Assembly: GCF_001625305.1 (NCBI RefSeq)
Contig: NW_017802503.1
Location: 714,142-778,141, forward strand
DNA: 64,000 nt
From: Branchiostoma belcheri
Lineage: Eukaryota; Chordata; Leptocardii; Amphioxiformes; Branchiostomatidae
Direction: 5' to 3'
Shown piece after piece: positions 52,815 through 63,462 of the stretch. A program made the translations under genes and the position numbers. The first letter of the stretch is position 1. Each line of letters begins with the position of its first letter. The notes under the pieces are model-generated. The model was not told the origin of the DNA, searched no databases, and saw nothing but the letters and a program-made list of their open reading frames with translations.

Positions 52815-53082
52815 GTAAGGAGTTCATAGTTTCTTCGCCCAACTGGTTATGTATGTTTCATTTTCCAACGTTCCGTACACATTTAATATAAGCAGGGAAG
52901 GGACACGTGCGCTTTCGAAGCTGAAGGGGGGAGGGTGGCAAAAGAGACAACAACACAACATCCTTTCCCGTTTAATTTTGCCTAATAACGTAACACACAG
53001 GTACTTGTGCATGGTATGAGAAAATCGCAGTCTCCACTAACTGACTAAGTAATTTGTAAACACTCTACTGGCGTGTGCTCAC

Positions 53083-53417
53083 CTGTACTACTTGGAAAAT
53101 GCGGAGCAGAAAGTGCCAAAAGTTTCCAGAGAGTCCGCCATTTCGAGTGGGTTTGCGGAAAACACCGACTAACCCTGGGCTAGCCTGACGATCAGCCAGG
53201 GGGGTATCTGGAAAAGGTGGGCTGGGCCCAAAGGGTGTGCATGGGGGTTTGGTCTCTAACCTGTACTACTTGGAAAATGCGGAGCAGAAAGTACCAAAAG
53301 TTTCCAGAGAGTCCGCCATTTCGGGTGGGTTTGCGGAAAATACTGGCTAGCCTGACCAGACAGGGGGGTATCTGGAAAAGGCGGCCTGGTCCCAAAGGGT
53401 GTGCATGGGGGTTTGAT
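53083..53417 (-). repeat. Tandem duplicated module with a possible 5' exon
   Basis: A unit of about 170 bp is present twice (53083-53250 and 53260-53417). Each holds, on the minus strand, an ATGGCGGACTCTCTGG start in good context, a short frame stopped after 17 codons, and then TACAG|GTGAGC (first copy) or TACAG|GTTAGA (second copy). It could be a duplicated non-coding first exon of gene 2, whose first coding exon needs an upstream partner. Confidence 0.4.
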
Positions 53418-53448
53418 CTCCAACAAATCGGGGCATTTTATGCTCATT

Positions 53449-53628
53449 AATTAAATTACTATGGGTTGAATCTAAAAACAAATAGAGAACGATTTTTTGG
53501 GGGAATATGTGGTTTGTAACGTTTGTTATAGTGGATGCTGTAATGTTACAAACCACATGTTCCATGTTGAAAAGAACACTAAAACTTCATTTTCTATTTG
53601 TTGTCAGATTCGACCCATAGTATTTAAT
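53449..53628. mobile_element. Foldback MITE upstream of gene 3
   Basis: Arms attactatgggttgaatcta and aaacaaatag are mirrored at the right by ctatttgttg and gattcgacccatagtattta. A smaller inner palindrome (tttgtaac, gttacaaac) surrounds the centre. It has no coding sequence. Confidence 0.6.
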
Positions 53629-53746
53629 TCATGTGGACCATAAAATACCCCCAACCAAGGTCCTTGCCCCAACACCTAAAACACACTGAAAAACATTTTT
53701 TTTACGTCAACAGTCTCAACAGGATCGGGCCACAGGATCGTTCGGA

Positions 53747-54042
53747 TGACGTCCTGTTCTATGCAAATGACGTATAGACCCCTGTTTTCGCAATGCATCA
53801 TGGGGATGGGAAACTCGTGAATGGTGGCTCGGAGCGAAAAGGTCATCATATACATGCAAATGGTTTGAAGACATGTATATGCAAATTACAGGTCGGCAAA
53901 TCAGCCAACCGCCATCCGCTTTTTGGGCACCACTCGCTGGCCGTGGTGTCATGGCGGTCGCTTGTGTGATACACGCATTTGGGAGTTTCTCAGCATCTCC
54001 TCTGCGAGGTTCAAAATCTCTGTGTTCAACAACTATAATACG
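53747..54042 (+). promoter_or_regulatory. Probable promoter and 5' UTR exon of gene 3
   Basis: Three perfect octamers, ATGCAAAT (53761-53768, 53854-53861, 53879-53886), and two CRE-like sites, TGACGTC (53747-53753) and TGACGTA (53768-53774), precede a region ending in a strong donor, ACG|GTAAGTTT, at 54042. The next acceptor, gaactgcag at 54674, opens the exon with the gene 3 ATG. An upstream ATG at 53951 opens a frame of 30 codons that stops after this junction, so it would be an upstream open reading frame. POU-factor control is inference from the octamers. Confidence 0.4.
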
Positions 54043-54214
54043 GTAAGTTTGCGATTTTTTTTCTTACAATGTACATGTAATAGAAAGTAAAAGTGGCGAA
54101 TTGATAGGAAATGTAAGATCCCTCTTTTTTTTACTGCAGATAGCCCAAAACAAAGTGATCCCAGTAGCAATGTCCGGGAGTCTTTTCGTCTCGGTGACTA
54201 AATGTTCCCTTACG

Positions 54215-54640
54215 TCGATGAAGGTTAGACATCCAATTAATAAGATACGAAAAAAAAACAGTTACTAAAGCAAGTGGATATGATTTTTGGAAACGGTCAG
54301 ACGTTTCAGCTTGTATCCACTAGCTTTCGTCAGTGACTGAAAGACCAGAGGAGAAATGCAGGTTTATAAGCTTTTTGAGTAATTTGCATCATCTTGTCTT
54401 GACTTGTCTAACTTTTGTTTCTTTTTGGACTTCCAAAAATTGTCTTCACTTATTTGCATATCAATCAATAGTTTGTGCTTTTGGAAATGCATCTGTAGCA
54501 GTGACACCTGTGCTGCAGTGCAAAGTGAACCGGTCAGAATTGCCCCGAGGAAGGTGACAGACGGTCACTGAAATGTCGGCTGAATAAAAGACTTGGTTGT
54601 GTAAAAAGAGTCTCTTTACTCAGTGTCTTACCGACCTGAT
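54215..54640 (+). repeat. Repeat A and adjoining retroelement-like sequence
   Basis: Carries the repeat A core (ggtcagacgtttcagcttgt, ctttcgtcagtgactgaaag), then the body with tttttggacttccaaaaatt, then ccgaggaaggtgacagacgg and aaatgtcggctgaataaaag. The last words are typical of Penelope-like terminal hairpins. It separates the presumed 5' UTR exon of gene 3 from its first coding exon. Confidence 0.5.
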
Positions 54641-54687
54641 GAAACTATTAACTGTGTTTTGTGCTGAACTGCAGGTACTAAGAGAAC

Positions 54688-54760
54688 ATGGGGTGGCGCA
54701 CCTCGATGGTCTGGGCATTACTTGCCCTTCCCTTGATGGCTGATACGGGAAGAGGACAAT
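54688..54760 (+). CDS. Gene 3 signal-peptide exon
   Basis: Twenty-four codons: MGWRTSMVWALLALPLMADT then GRGQ, a classic signal peptide with a likely cut near the Ala-Asp-Thr. It ends in phase 1 directly before a CT/CA microsatellite, whose start overlaps the donor. Confidence 0.65.
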
Positions 54761-54775
54761 GTTTGTATCTATTTA

Positions 54776-54812
<37 letters not shown>

Positions 54813-57800
54813 CTCTCTCTCTCGACGCGACACGACGACGACACACACACACACACACACACAGACACACACACACACACGCACACACACACACAAGCAC
54901 ACACACACACACACGCGCCAATCAACAGTCCTCTTGAGGCTGGAAGTTAAGCTACAAGCCAATCACGTTGCCTCCTAGACGGCGACGTGATTGCTTGATA
55001 GATGTCGCTCGAAAAGTTGGGGGAGTATCGACGTCACCTAGCTCAATCCCTAGAAGTTGTTGAGCAACGCCGTTAAAATAACAAAGCCACATTAGTTCAA
55101 TCCCAGATATAAATCGCCACTCGAACTAAACAATCCTTATGTGACCATAACTCATTTTCTTTCTTTTCTCCAGCTGGAGTATTTTTGGTGACATATTCCG
55201 GCTACAACTATTACAAGATGCCGGCCTCTGGGGCCATGTCTAGTACAAACGTTGACACAACATGTAAGGCAGCCGGTCACGTCACACCGTGTGCCGGTAC
55301 AACCTGCCAAGGGGACTGCGTCCTGCTGCCCAACCTGAACAATTGCAGCTGGCCGATGGACCAGCTGGCTAAAGCAGTGTGCGGCGGCGGCCACGCCTCG
55401 CAGTGCCCTCCACTGGACCAGACGTACATCGTCATGCAAGACTCCTGGCGGGAAGGTTCAGCCTGCGGAGTTGAGATGGCTGGCTGTCCCTCAGGCTATC
55501 TCACTGGTCCTACGTGCTACTGCGCCACTGGCAACGACCACAGTGACAGATACGCACTTTGTGCCCGAGGTAAGATAAACATTGTAATCATATCTATATC
55601 TGTGTCGGTATGGCCGGTATAACCTAGTCTAGGTACCATCCTGGTTAGTTTTCGTTGGCACCCACAGCTCTCGGAGAGGACCCAGGCTAGGTATGCACAC
55701 CAGCTTCGTAGGCACGCGGCGCGGCGGCAGCTGGCTATATCACACCAATTAAAACGTCTAGCTACACTCATTGTACCGACTGTGCTTAGTGGCAACAAGT
55801 TCCTCTCTACGATAGTTATTAAAACTTTCGATTCAACAAAAGACAAATTTTCTCAACTAGAGCTTTCCACCAGTCACTCTGGTCTTCTTCAGTAGACTGA
55901 CCCAGTGAGACTAGTCACGTGGCTTCTTTGAAGTGTGACGTCAACACCTGGTCAAAGGTAAATGGTATACGATGTCGGCCTCCGTCGCGGTTGAGTAAAG
56001 GGCGATTAGACCTGATGTAAATGACCTCATTAACCTTGTCAGAAGTATTTATACTTTGTTGAAATTTTAATTATTACTTTAGACGTTTGATGTCATCTAA
56101 TTGGTTTAGCATTAAAATGCATGGTCTTTGGTTTTGCATATGCCCATACTGATACTGATTTAATATTACATGCACCATTCCTATGTATAGGTAGTACTAC
56201 ACAGCAGTCATTCAGTATAGCAAACTACAAATGTATATCGTGCGCTTCATTTATCAAGGCTAACTTTCACTCAAGGGAAGAATGTTACAACACACATAAT
56301 TTGCAAATATGATATGGTTTTTCTTGCTTGACATCAATGTGCGTTTTTTTCATGCAATCTTCCGCATTCAGACTTAAACGCCTGCTCGCCAAATCCGTGC
56401 CATGCCCAGGCCACCTGTAAGGACAACCCCGCCCCTGACCCTGACGAATGTATTTGTAACGTCGGATATACAGGAGACGGTCGCCTTGATGGAACTGGAT
56501 GTTCAGGTAACTTGTGTGTAACCAAGCCGCTAAACTATTGTACATACCTGATATCGATATTGTAGCCTCCAAACTGGTCCTTTGGGAGCCTACAAAAGGC
56601 CAAAGAAGCCGTGGCAGACCAAAGATAAATTACCTTGACAACCTCAAGTGAGATGCCGGCCTTACTGAAGTGGCGGAGCTCCGGTTCTTGATGTTAGACA
56701 GAGAGGGATGGCGTATGCTTTCTGGATTGGTTCGACCAAAGTAAGTAAGATTGTACACACATAAGTTTCTTAAATAAGACATTGAAACGCATTTTCCTCT
56801 GCCATTAGGAAGTAAAGATTCACACTGTTCTTTCTCCTATCCAGACATCAACGCCTGCTTGTCCAACCCGTGCCACGCCCAGGCCACCTGTACAGACAAC
56901 CCCGCCCCTGCACTGGACGCCAACTGTACCTGTAACGTCGGATATATAGGAGACGGTCGCCTTAACGGGACTGGGTGTTCGGGTACATAATATTGTGCTA
57001 AGTTTCCACAAAGCCAGTTAACCATAAAACACATCTTGAAAAGTTTCTAAACCAAGAGGCATGAAAATCATATTTTTGTTTAAGCCACCAGAAAGTAATA
57101 ATTATGTTTACCTGAAGAGAATGGAATATAATGATTTTGCTGTGTTTTACCGCCTTCTTCTTCTCCAAACAAATAAGGTCAACCAATGACCTGGACCAGA
57201 CGTCTGTCGCCATGGCGATTGGTGTTGTAGCAGACACCCTATGGTGTCGAATTACATTAAGTAGCAAGTGGCAAGATAGAGTTGGATGGACACCGTATTA
57301 ATGAATGTGTTTTGAGTAAAAGTAAATAGAGCAAAACGTTGTTAGCTGGACCACGTGAAAGTTAATATTATGGGTTTGCTTTGCAAATGTTACCTTTCTA
57401 GTTAAGATTGTTCTCTGTGCTATCCAGCCTGCTCGATCAACCCGTGTCACGCCCAGGCCACCTGTACAGACATCCCGCCTTCACTTGACGGAGTTTGCGT
57501 TTGTAACTTCGGATACAAAGGAGACGGTCGCCTTAAGGGTACTGGATGTTCAGGTGACGTATTTTTCTAAAGCCTGTGTGTTCATGCTTTTTTTAAATCT
57601 CCTGTGAGTTGACAATGTATCTGGCGCAAGACGGTCTTGTGGTAAGGGTTGTTAACTCAGAGTGTAAAGGTTCTGGGTTCAAATCCCTGCAGGCCCCAAT
57701 ATTGTCTCACTCGCTCCACTCAGGTGAAAATGAGGACCTAACTTCGGTTAGGGACGTCTTCTAGGCTTGGACGTAAAGCCGATGGTATTGTGGTCTTAAA

Positions 57801-60800
57801 TAGAGCAAGGCCTTGAGTATTTTGAAGAATCCACTTAATTTATCAATGTTGTAACAGCAGAATGTTATGATACACCTGAGATAATTTAATTCATTGTTGT
57901 ATTTTAATACTGTTGCCGTTTCCAATATTCAGACATCAACGCCTGCTTGTCCAACCCGTGCCACGCCCAGGCCACCTGTACGGACAACCCCGCCCCTGCA
58001 CTGGACGCCAACTGTACCTGTAACGTGGGATATACAGGAGACGGTCGCCTTGATGGAACTGGGTGTTCAGGTAGCGTAATTTTCACAGATCCCTTGTGTT
58101 TATGTTTTTTTAATCTCCTTTCGTCAGTTGACTATGGAACTCGTGCAAGGCGGTCTATCTTTAACGATAGCACATTTAGCACAAACGGAATCAAAGAGTT
58201 CCTAAACGATAATTATAAGGCATGAAATGCACATTTTTGCCATTTAGAAGTACAGATTCACATTGTTCTTTGTCCTATCCAGACATCAACGCCTGCTTGT
58301 CCAATCCGTGCCACGCCCAGGCCACCTGTACAGACAACCCCGCCCCTGCACAGGACGCCAACTGTACCTGTAACGTCGGATATACAGGAGACGGTCGCCT
58401 TAACGGGACTGGGTGTTCAGGTAGCGTAATTTTCATAAGCCTGTGTGGGCATATTTTATCTCCTTTTGTCAGTTGACAATAGATATTGTGGTTAGGGTTG
58501 TTGACTCGAAAAGGTAATTAAATTTTCTGGATTTCAAATCCCTGCAGGCCCCAATGCTATGTCCCTGGGAAACGTACTAGTACTTTAACTATTGTATCAA
58601 TCGCTCTACTCAGGTGAAAATGGGGACCTAGCTTCGGTTAGGGGCGTCTTCTAGAATGGGACGTAAAGCCGGCAGTCCTGTTCTTTTCAAAGAGCCAGAC
58701 TCGAGTGCGTTAAAGAACCCACTTTATTTATCACTGTAGCTTTCACTCAACGGTAATAAGTTGCTAACAATACACAGGATTTAGACGGATAGTTTAGTTA
58801 CTTCTTGAAATTAATGTTTACATATATATCTCCAATATCCAGACATCAACGCCTGCTTGTCCAACCCGTGCCACGCCCAGGCCACCTGTACAGACAACCC
58901 CGCCCCTGCACTGGACGCCAACTGTACCTGTAACGTCGGATATACAGGAGACGGTCGCTTGGACGGAACTGGATGTTCAGGTCCATTGTGCTAAGCTTCC
59001 ACAAAGCTAGTTGAAGATTAAAAACATCTTGAAAAGTTTCTGAACCAAGAGGCATGAAAATCAGATTTTCATTTAGCCATCAGAAAGTAATAAGTATGTT
59101 TGCTTTCAGAGAATGGAAAATAATTCGTCGTCTCATCTCCAAGCAAATAAGGTCAATGACCTGGACCAGATGTCTGTTGCCATGGTGACTGGTGTTGCAG
59201 CAGACATCCTGTGGTGTCGAATTACATTAAGTAGCAAGTGGCACGTGGCAAGTTCTTGACTCGTAAAATTTATATAAGCAGAGCAGTAGTTTCTTGGGCT
59301 AGACCATGTGAGTGTATACACTATGCACTTCCTTTGCAAAATCTTAGTATTCTTACCTTTCTAGTTAGATTGTTCTTCGTCCTTTTCAGACATCAATGCC
59401 TGCTCGATCAACCCGTGTCACGCCCAGGCCACCTGTGCAGACATCCCTTCTGCACTTGACGGAGTTTGCGTCTGTAACTTCGGATACAAAGGAGACGGTC
59501 GCCTTAACGGGACTGGATGTTCAGGTGACGTATTTTTCTAAAGCCTGTGTGTTCATGCTTTTTTTAAATCTCCTGTACGTTGACAATGTATCTGGCGCAA
59601 GACGGTCTTGTGGTAAGGGTTGTTAACTCAGAGTGTAAAGGTTCTGGGTTCAAATCCCTGCAGGCCCCACAATTGCCTCACTCCACTCAGGTGAAAATGT
59701 GGACCTAGCTTCAGTTGGGGACGTCTTCTAGGCTTGAACGTAAAGCCGATGGTTTTGTGGTCTTTAAAAGAGCAAGGCTTTGAGTATTTTGAAGAATCCA
59801 CTTAATCTATCCACACCTGAGATAATTTAATTCATTGTTGTATTTACTGTTGCCCTCTCTAATATCCAGACATCAACGCCTGCTTGTCCAATCCGTGCAA
59901 CGCCCAGGCCACCTGTACAGACAACCCCGCCCCTGCACTGGACGCCAACTGTACCTGTAACGTCGGATATACAGGAGACGGTCGCCTTGATGGAACTGGG
60001 TGTTCAGGTAGCGTAATTTTCACAGAGCCCTTCTGTTTATGTTTTTTATCTCCTTTCGTCAGTTGACTATGGAACTCGTGCACGGTGGTCTATCTTTGAC
60101 GATAGCACACACGGAATCAAAGAGTTCCTAAACGATAATTATAAGGCATGAAATGCACATTTTTGCCATTTAGAAGTACAGATTCACATTGTTCTTTGTC
60201 CTATCCAGACATCAACGCCTGCTCGTCCAATCCGTGCCACGCCCAGGCCACCTGTACAGACAACCCCGCCCCTGCACTGGACGCCAACTGTACCTGTAAC
60301 GTCGGATATACAGGAGATGGTCGCCTGGACGGGACTGGGTGTTCAGGTATGACTTTTTTTTATTATCCTGTCCATACGGTAGCCTGTATCCAGTATTACT
60401 AGCATCAGGTTGTTCTTAGGGTTATGTGAAAAGGGATCTAAAATACCTCCAACACACAGCACAGCCTCACAGTACAACTGAGAACCCAGTTGCTCAGTAC
60501 GCGTTGCTTTCCGCAAGGTTGACGTCAGCACCCGGTCAAAGGTGACTGGAAGTCTGTGTAGGCCTCCGTCTCTGTTCAAGATGTTGTTTCATGCGATACA
60601 TTTCTTACCCCCCCCCCCTTAAGTACGGCATTTACCGATCGCTATCTTATGTCGACCCCCGTCTGTGTTCAAGTGACGTGACCAAAGGTCAAAGGTAGTT
60701 CGAAGTCTGTACCGACTCCCGGCTCTGTTCAAGTGACGTGATTTCTGGGTCAAAGGTGGTCGAAAGTCTGTACCGACTCCCGTCTCTGTTTAAGATTCAA

Positions 60801-61546
60801 GATGTTGTTCTATGTGATTAGTTTTTACCTCCCTTGTGTGCAGCATATACTGATCGCTATTTTGTGTCAAAGGTTGTTGGAAGTTTATACCTGCCCCTGT
60901 CACTAATCAAGATGTTGTTTTAGGTCATTGTTTTTTTTACCTCCCTTGTGTGCAGCATATACTGATCGCCATCTTGTGTTACCGTCTCTAGACATCAACG
61001 CCTGCTCGCCCAATCCGTGCCACGCCAACGCCACGTGTTCGGACAACCCCGCCCCCGCACTGGACGCCAGGTGCACCTGTAACGCTGGATACGCCGGAGA
61101 CGGCGCCCTGAACGGAACTGGATGTTCAGGTAGCTAAGTAAAAAAAAATGTTTCTGTTGTTTGTTTTTGGTCAACTTGGTGAGAGCAGACATGTTGCCAA
61201 CTTCTTTTTTATATTTCCATGTTCAGACATCAACACTTGTTCCAACGCGTCCAATCCGTGCCACGCCCAGGCCACCTGTACAGACAACCCCGCCCCTGCA
61301 CTGGACGCCAACTGTACCTGTAACGTCGGATATACAGGAGACGGTTTCGTGGACGGAACGGGGTGCTCGCTCCAGCCCGTAAGCGGAGCTGCGTCTGCAG
61401 ACACGCAGGCGCTCACGTATAGCTTGGTGGGCATTTTGTTAGCCTGTGTCTGTTTCGGTGCCGTTATAGTCATTTTAGTCGTCCTTAGGCGACGTAAGGC
61501 ACGTGCAGGTGATCAACGCTACAAAAGCTGTGGCCGGAACAGCTGA
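54688..61546 (+). CDS. Gene 3: type I membrane protein with Cys-rich domain and eleven EGF-like repeats
   Basis: Exons: 54688-54760 (signal peptide), 55174-55569, then EGF exons 56372-56506, 56845-56982, 57428-57553, 57933-58070, 58283-58420, 58843-58980, 59390-59524, 59870-60007, 60209-60346, 60992-61129 and the last exon 61227-61546 (EGF, transmembrane, tail). All junctions are phase 1 and the total is 716 residues. The 5' exon follows gctgaactgcag and its donor (CAAT|GTTTGT) is weak. EGF repeats usually mediate adhesion or receptor-ligand contact. No named ortholog is recognised. The array looks lineage-specific because the repeats are nearly identical. Confidence 0.8.
54776..54916. repeat. 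CT then CA microsatellite
   Basis: (CT)n passes through a short cgacgcgacacgacgacgac bridge into (CA)n. It begins about 15 bp into the first gene 3 intron. It generates a spurious extension of the signal-peptide frame. Confidence 0.9.
55174..55569 (+). CDS. Gene 3 Cys-rich N-terminal domain exon
   Basis: A single phase 1-1 exon of 396 nt from ttttctccag to CGAG|GTAAGA. It reads GVFLVTYSGYNYYKMPASGA, followed by twelve cysteines (…TTCKAAGHVTPC…TTCQGDC…NNCSW…VCGGG…SQCPPLDQTYIVMQDSW…SACGVEMAGC…PTCYCATGN…YALCAR). It is not an EGF, lectin or kringle framework. I recall similar YYK-x-P-x-SGAM / SQCPxLD modules in other amphioxus secreted proteins, but have no named family for it. Confidence 0.7.
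55585..55830 (-). mobile_element. LINE 3' end fragment with a nested MITE-like insert
   Basis: The plus-strand words tatctgtgtcggtatggccg and agcttcgtaggcacgcggcg are the reverse of the LINE tail and 3' UTR at 39440-39585. Between them (about 55622-55692) sits a family C-like segment ending gacccaggctagg. It lies in the intron after the Cys-rich exon. Confidence 0.55.
55810..56040 (-). mobile_element. Penelope-like 3' fragment
   Basis: Shares the pattern cttcttcagtagactgaccc, gtgacgtcaacacctggtca and cctgatgtaaatgacctcat with the fragment at 27280-27480. It is non-coding here and lies in a gene 3 intron. Confidence 0.45.
56372..61129 (+). CDS. Gene 3 EGF-like exons 1-10
   Basis: Ten phase 1-1 exons of 126-138 nt, each one EGF-like repeat of the form DINAC..NPCHAQATC with the second half CTCNVGYTGDGRL.GTGCS. 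Six cysteines are in EGF spacing. The DIN start resembles the calcium-binding type but lacks the usual Glu/Gln after it. Repeats 3 and 7 form their own subtype (SINPCHAQATC, GVCVCNFGYKGDG). Repeat 3 lacks the codons for DIN, because nine bases after its acceptor are missing compared with repeat 7. Confidence 0.85.
56845..60346 (+). repeat. Tandem duplication of a four-EGF-exon block
   Basis: Exons at 56845, 57428, 57933 and 58283 match those at 58843, 59390, 59870 and 60209 in order and subtype, at offsets of 1998, 1962, 1937 and 1926 bp. The introns match too: gtcaatgacctggaccaga blocks (57177, 59152), the SINE (57605, 59585) and the aagagttcctaaacgataat block (58194, 60119). This is one segmental duplication of about 2 kb. 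Confidence 0.8.
57605..57800 (+). mobile_element. tRNA-derived SINE in a gene 3 intron (three copies)
   Basis: The head gcgcaagacggtcttgtggt has the B box GGTTCAAATCC, and the body has cactcaggtgaaaatgagga and gacgtcttctaggcttggac. Copies at 58487-58740 and 59585-59790 match; the last is the duplicated partner of this one. Confidence 0.6.
60440..60930. repeat. Penelope-like 3' derived tandem repeats
   Basis: Words such as gtgacgtg, ggtcaaaggt and ctgtttaagattcaagatgt recur four or more times at irregular spacing, with gaagtctgtaccgactccc twice. They derive from the 3' sequence also seen at 27330-27420 and 55920-56000. They fill the intron between EGF 9 and EGF 10. Confidence 0.5.
61227..61546 (+). 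CDS. Gene 3 last exon: EGF 11, transmembrane helix, short tail
   Basis: Begins in phase 1 after atgttcag with DINTCSNASNPCHAQATC (three extra residues, NAS, which add a glycosylation sequon). A short stalk (LQPVSGAASADTQALTYS), a hydrophobic helix (LVGILLACVCFGAVIVILVV) and a basic tail (LRRRKARAGDQRYKSCGRNS) follow, then the stop. The tail is about 21 residues with no signalling motif I recognise. Confidence 0.8.
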
Positions 61547-61769
61547 GTGAGCAATGTTGGGATGACAACAACCCGGCACAGCGAACCACACTTTTGAAGC
61601 CAGGAGTGGGGCAGTCATACAACAGTAAAATCTGCAAATCTGATTGGCAGAAGTACAAACTTAAAGCCATTTCAAACTGATGACTTCTACAGACGCCGTC
61701 GGGCATTGGTTTCATCCTATTAGTACCAAGCCTTGGTTTCAATTGTCTTCTTGTGATTTGCACTGAATT

Positions 61770-61775
61770 AATAAA
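61770..61775 (+). promoter_or_regulatory. Polyadenylation signal of gene 3
   Basis: AATAAA 224 bp after the stop codon, in AT-rich DNA, the first such hexamer downstream. It gives a 3' UTR of normal length. Confidence 0.6.
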
Positions 61776-62967
61776 ATATCAAGAAACAAAAGAAAAACAA
61801 TCATTAACCTAAAATCTGTAGGTGTTTTGTCATTTATGGCATGTGCATGTGCAACTGATCGTTTTCAATTTTGAAGGAAAGATACGATAAAGGTGTATGT
61901 TATTCAATATTATTAGAAGTATGTATTATGAACACAGACTAAATACAAGTTTGTATAATGAGCCTCGAACTATATATCTACTGTCAAATGGTAATAGTAT
62001 GTTTGTACTGTAGATATAGGCCGATCCCAAAGCCAGGCCCATCGACATCAGAACGTAGAAAAATAAAAAAAAATTCAAATATTTGGCGGATATCCAGCCA
62101 CTCTCTCATTGGTTGAACCGCCAATTGCCGTTCTCCTATTGGTTGAACTGCTAATTTTTATGGACAGTCGGGATAGGTCTATAGTTATGTCGGTACAGTT
62201 TAAATGTATTGGTACACGTGATAATATATACTGGTACAGTGTATATGTATATGTATATGTATTGGTCCAGATGATAATATATATTGGTACAGTGTATGCT
62301 GAGAAAGAGCTACTATAAAAGAATATGAACTTCTACGTGCATGTCAGCTCTGAAACATTGTAATATATTTATTTATATATAAAATTATGTATGGAGTCTA
62401 CTGAACAAATAGTCGGACAACTTAAGAAATAAAAGAGGACTAACAAATCTGCTTATTTTAGTTTATTTTTAGAACCGGACGACAGAACTTGGCAACATGT
62501 CGCAAATGTTTTCTGATGTGGCTTTGTCCTCATACTTAGCGCGAACTTAGTGACTTAAACATTGTTCTATCCAGTCAGTGCAAGCTTAGAAACGCTTTAC
62601 GGAGTAAAACAGGCGTCCAACTGTCCCTTATAAAATAATTATTTAATTAATTGAATTAATAAAATTATGCGTTGAGAAACGTACGAGCAGAGACATTGTA
62701 CAAGACCTTGGTACGAGTAACATCTGATTTGTGATTTACTATGAATATTTTGACGAATTTTAGTATACAAATAATTTTTAAAAAATACATAATGTTACAA
62801 GTCAATGACTTGGACCAGACGTCTGTCACCATCGTAACTGGTGCTGTAGCAGACATCCTACGGTGTCGGATTACAATACTGTTTGAACTCCTGTCGAAGG
62901 TTACGTTGTGACTCGGATGCTTGGTTGCAGTGCGGACAAGGGCCGCCAGGGGGACGGACATCTGACG

Positions 62968-63117
62968 TTGCAGTACGCCGGTACGTGGAAGACGCTATTT
63001 GGGATGGGGTCGCGACTGTAGGAACTCATGTGGAAGGTTATGTTGTGAGTCGAGTGCGGCCAGAATTTGATCGTCTCCGCGTATCGGCACGGCGTGCCGT
63101 CTTCTGTCTGGTACCAC
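62968..63117 (-). CDS. Possible exon of an ependymin-like or similar secreted protein
   Basis: After a good acceptor (tttcctcctcccag) the minus strand reads WYQTEDGTPCRYAETIKFWP, then HNITFHMSSYSRDPIP and NSVFHVPAYC. The aromatic strand pattern and the closing SVF-x-VP-x-x-C recall the C-terminal strands of ependymin-related or counting-factor-associated domains. GC content is higher than the flanks. The donor side is unclear and no other exon was found, so this may be part of a gene beyond the window or a pseudogene. Confidence 0.3.
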
Positions 63118-63304
63118 CTGGGAGGAGGAAACAAAACATTTAAAAATAGCCAACTAAAAATAAAGAGACACTGTTGCAATATTGGGAACAAGTGCTTTAA
63201 GTATAATAAAAAAAAAGTAACGACACTCAATAGCCAATGTGCAGATGTTGTCACATCGGCGCACCAAATCAGTAAGGTGTTTTTGGCACACAGTTAGACA
63301 GATT

Positions 63305-63462
63305 AGCCTAAGAGGCTCAGTGGGAGTCACTCCACCGTATAGGTGGGGAAGTCGTGTAAAGTGCCTTTCCCAAGGACACAACGTCGGGCCACGGTGAGTA
63401 TCGAACCCGGGACCTCTCTGATCCCTAGTCCAACGCTTTAACCGTTGCGCCACCGACGCCAC
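63305..63462 (-). mobile_element. tRNA-derived SINE (reverse)
   Basis: Reverse orientation: gcctttcccaaggacacaac is the body, gagtatcgaacccgggacct the B box and ctttaaccgttgcgccaccg the A-box side. The head is better preserved than in the other copies. Confidence 0.65.
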
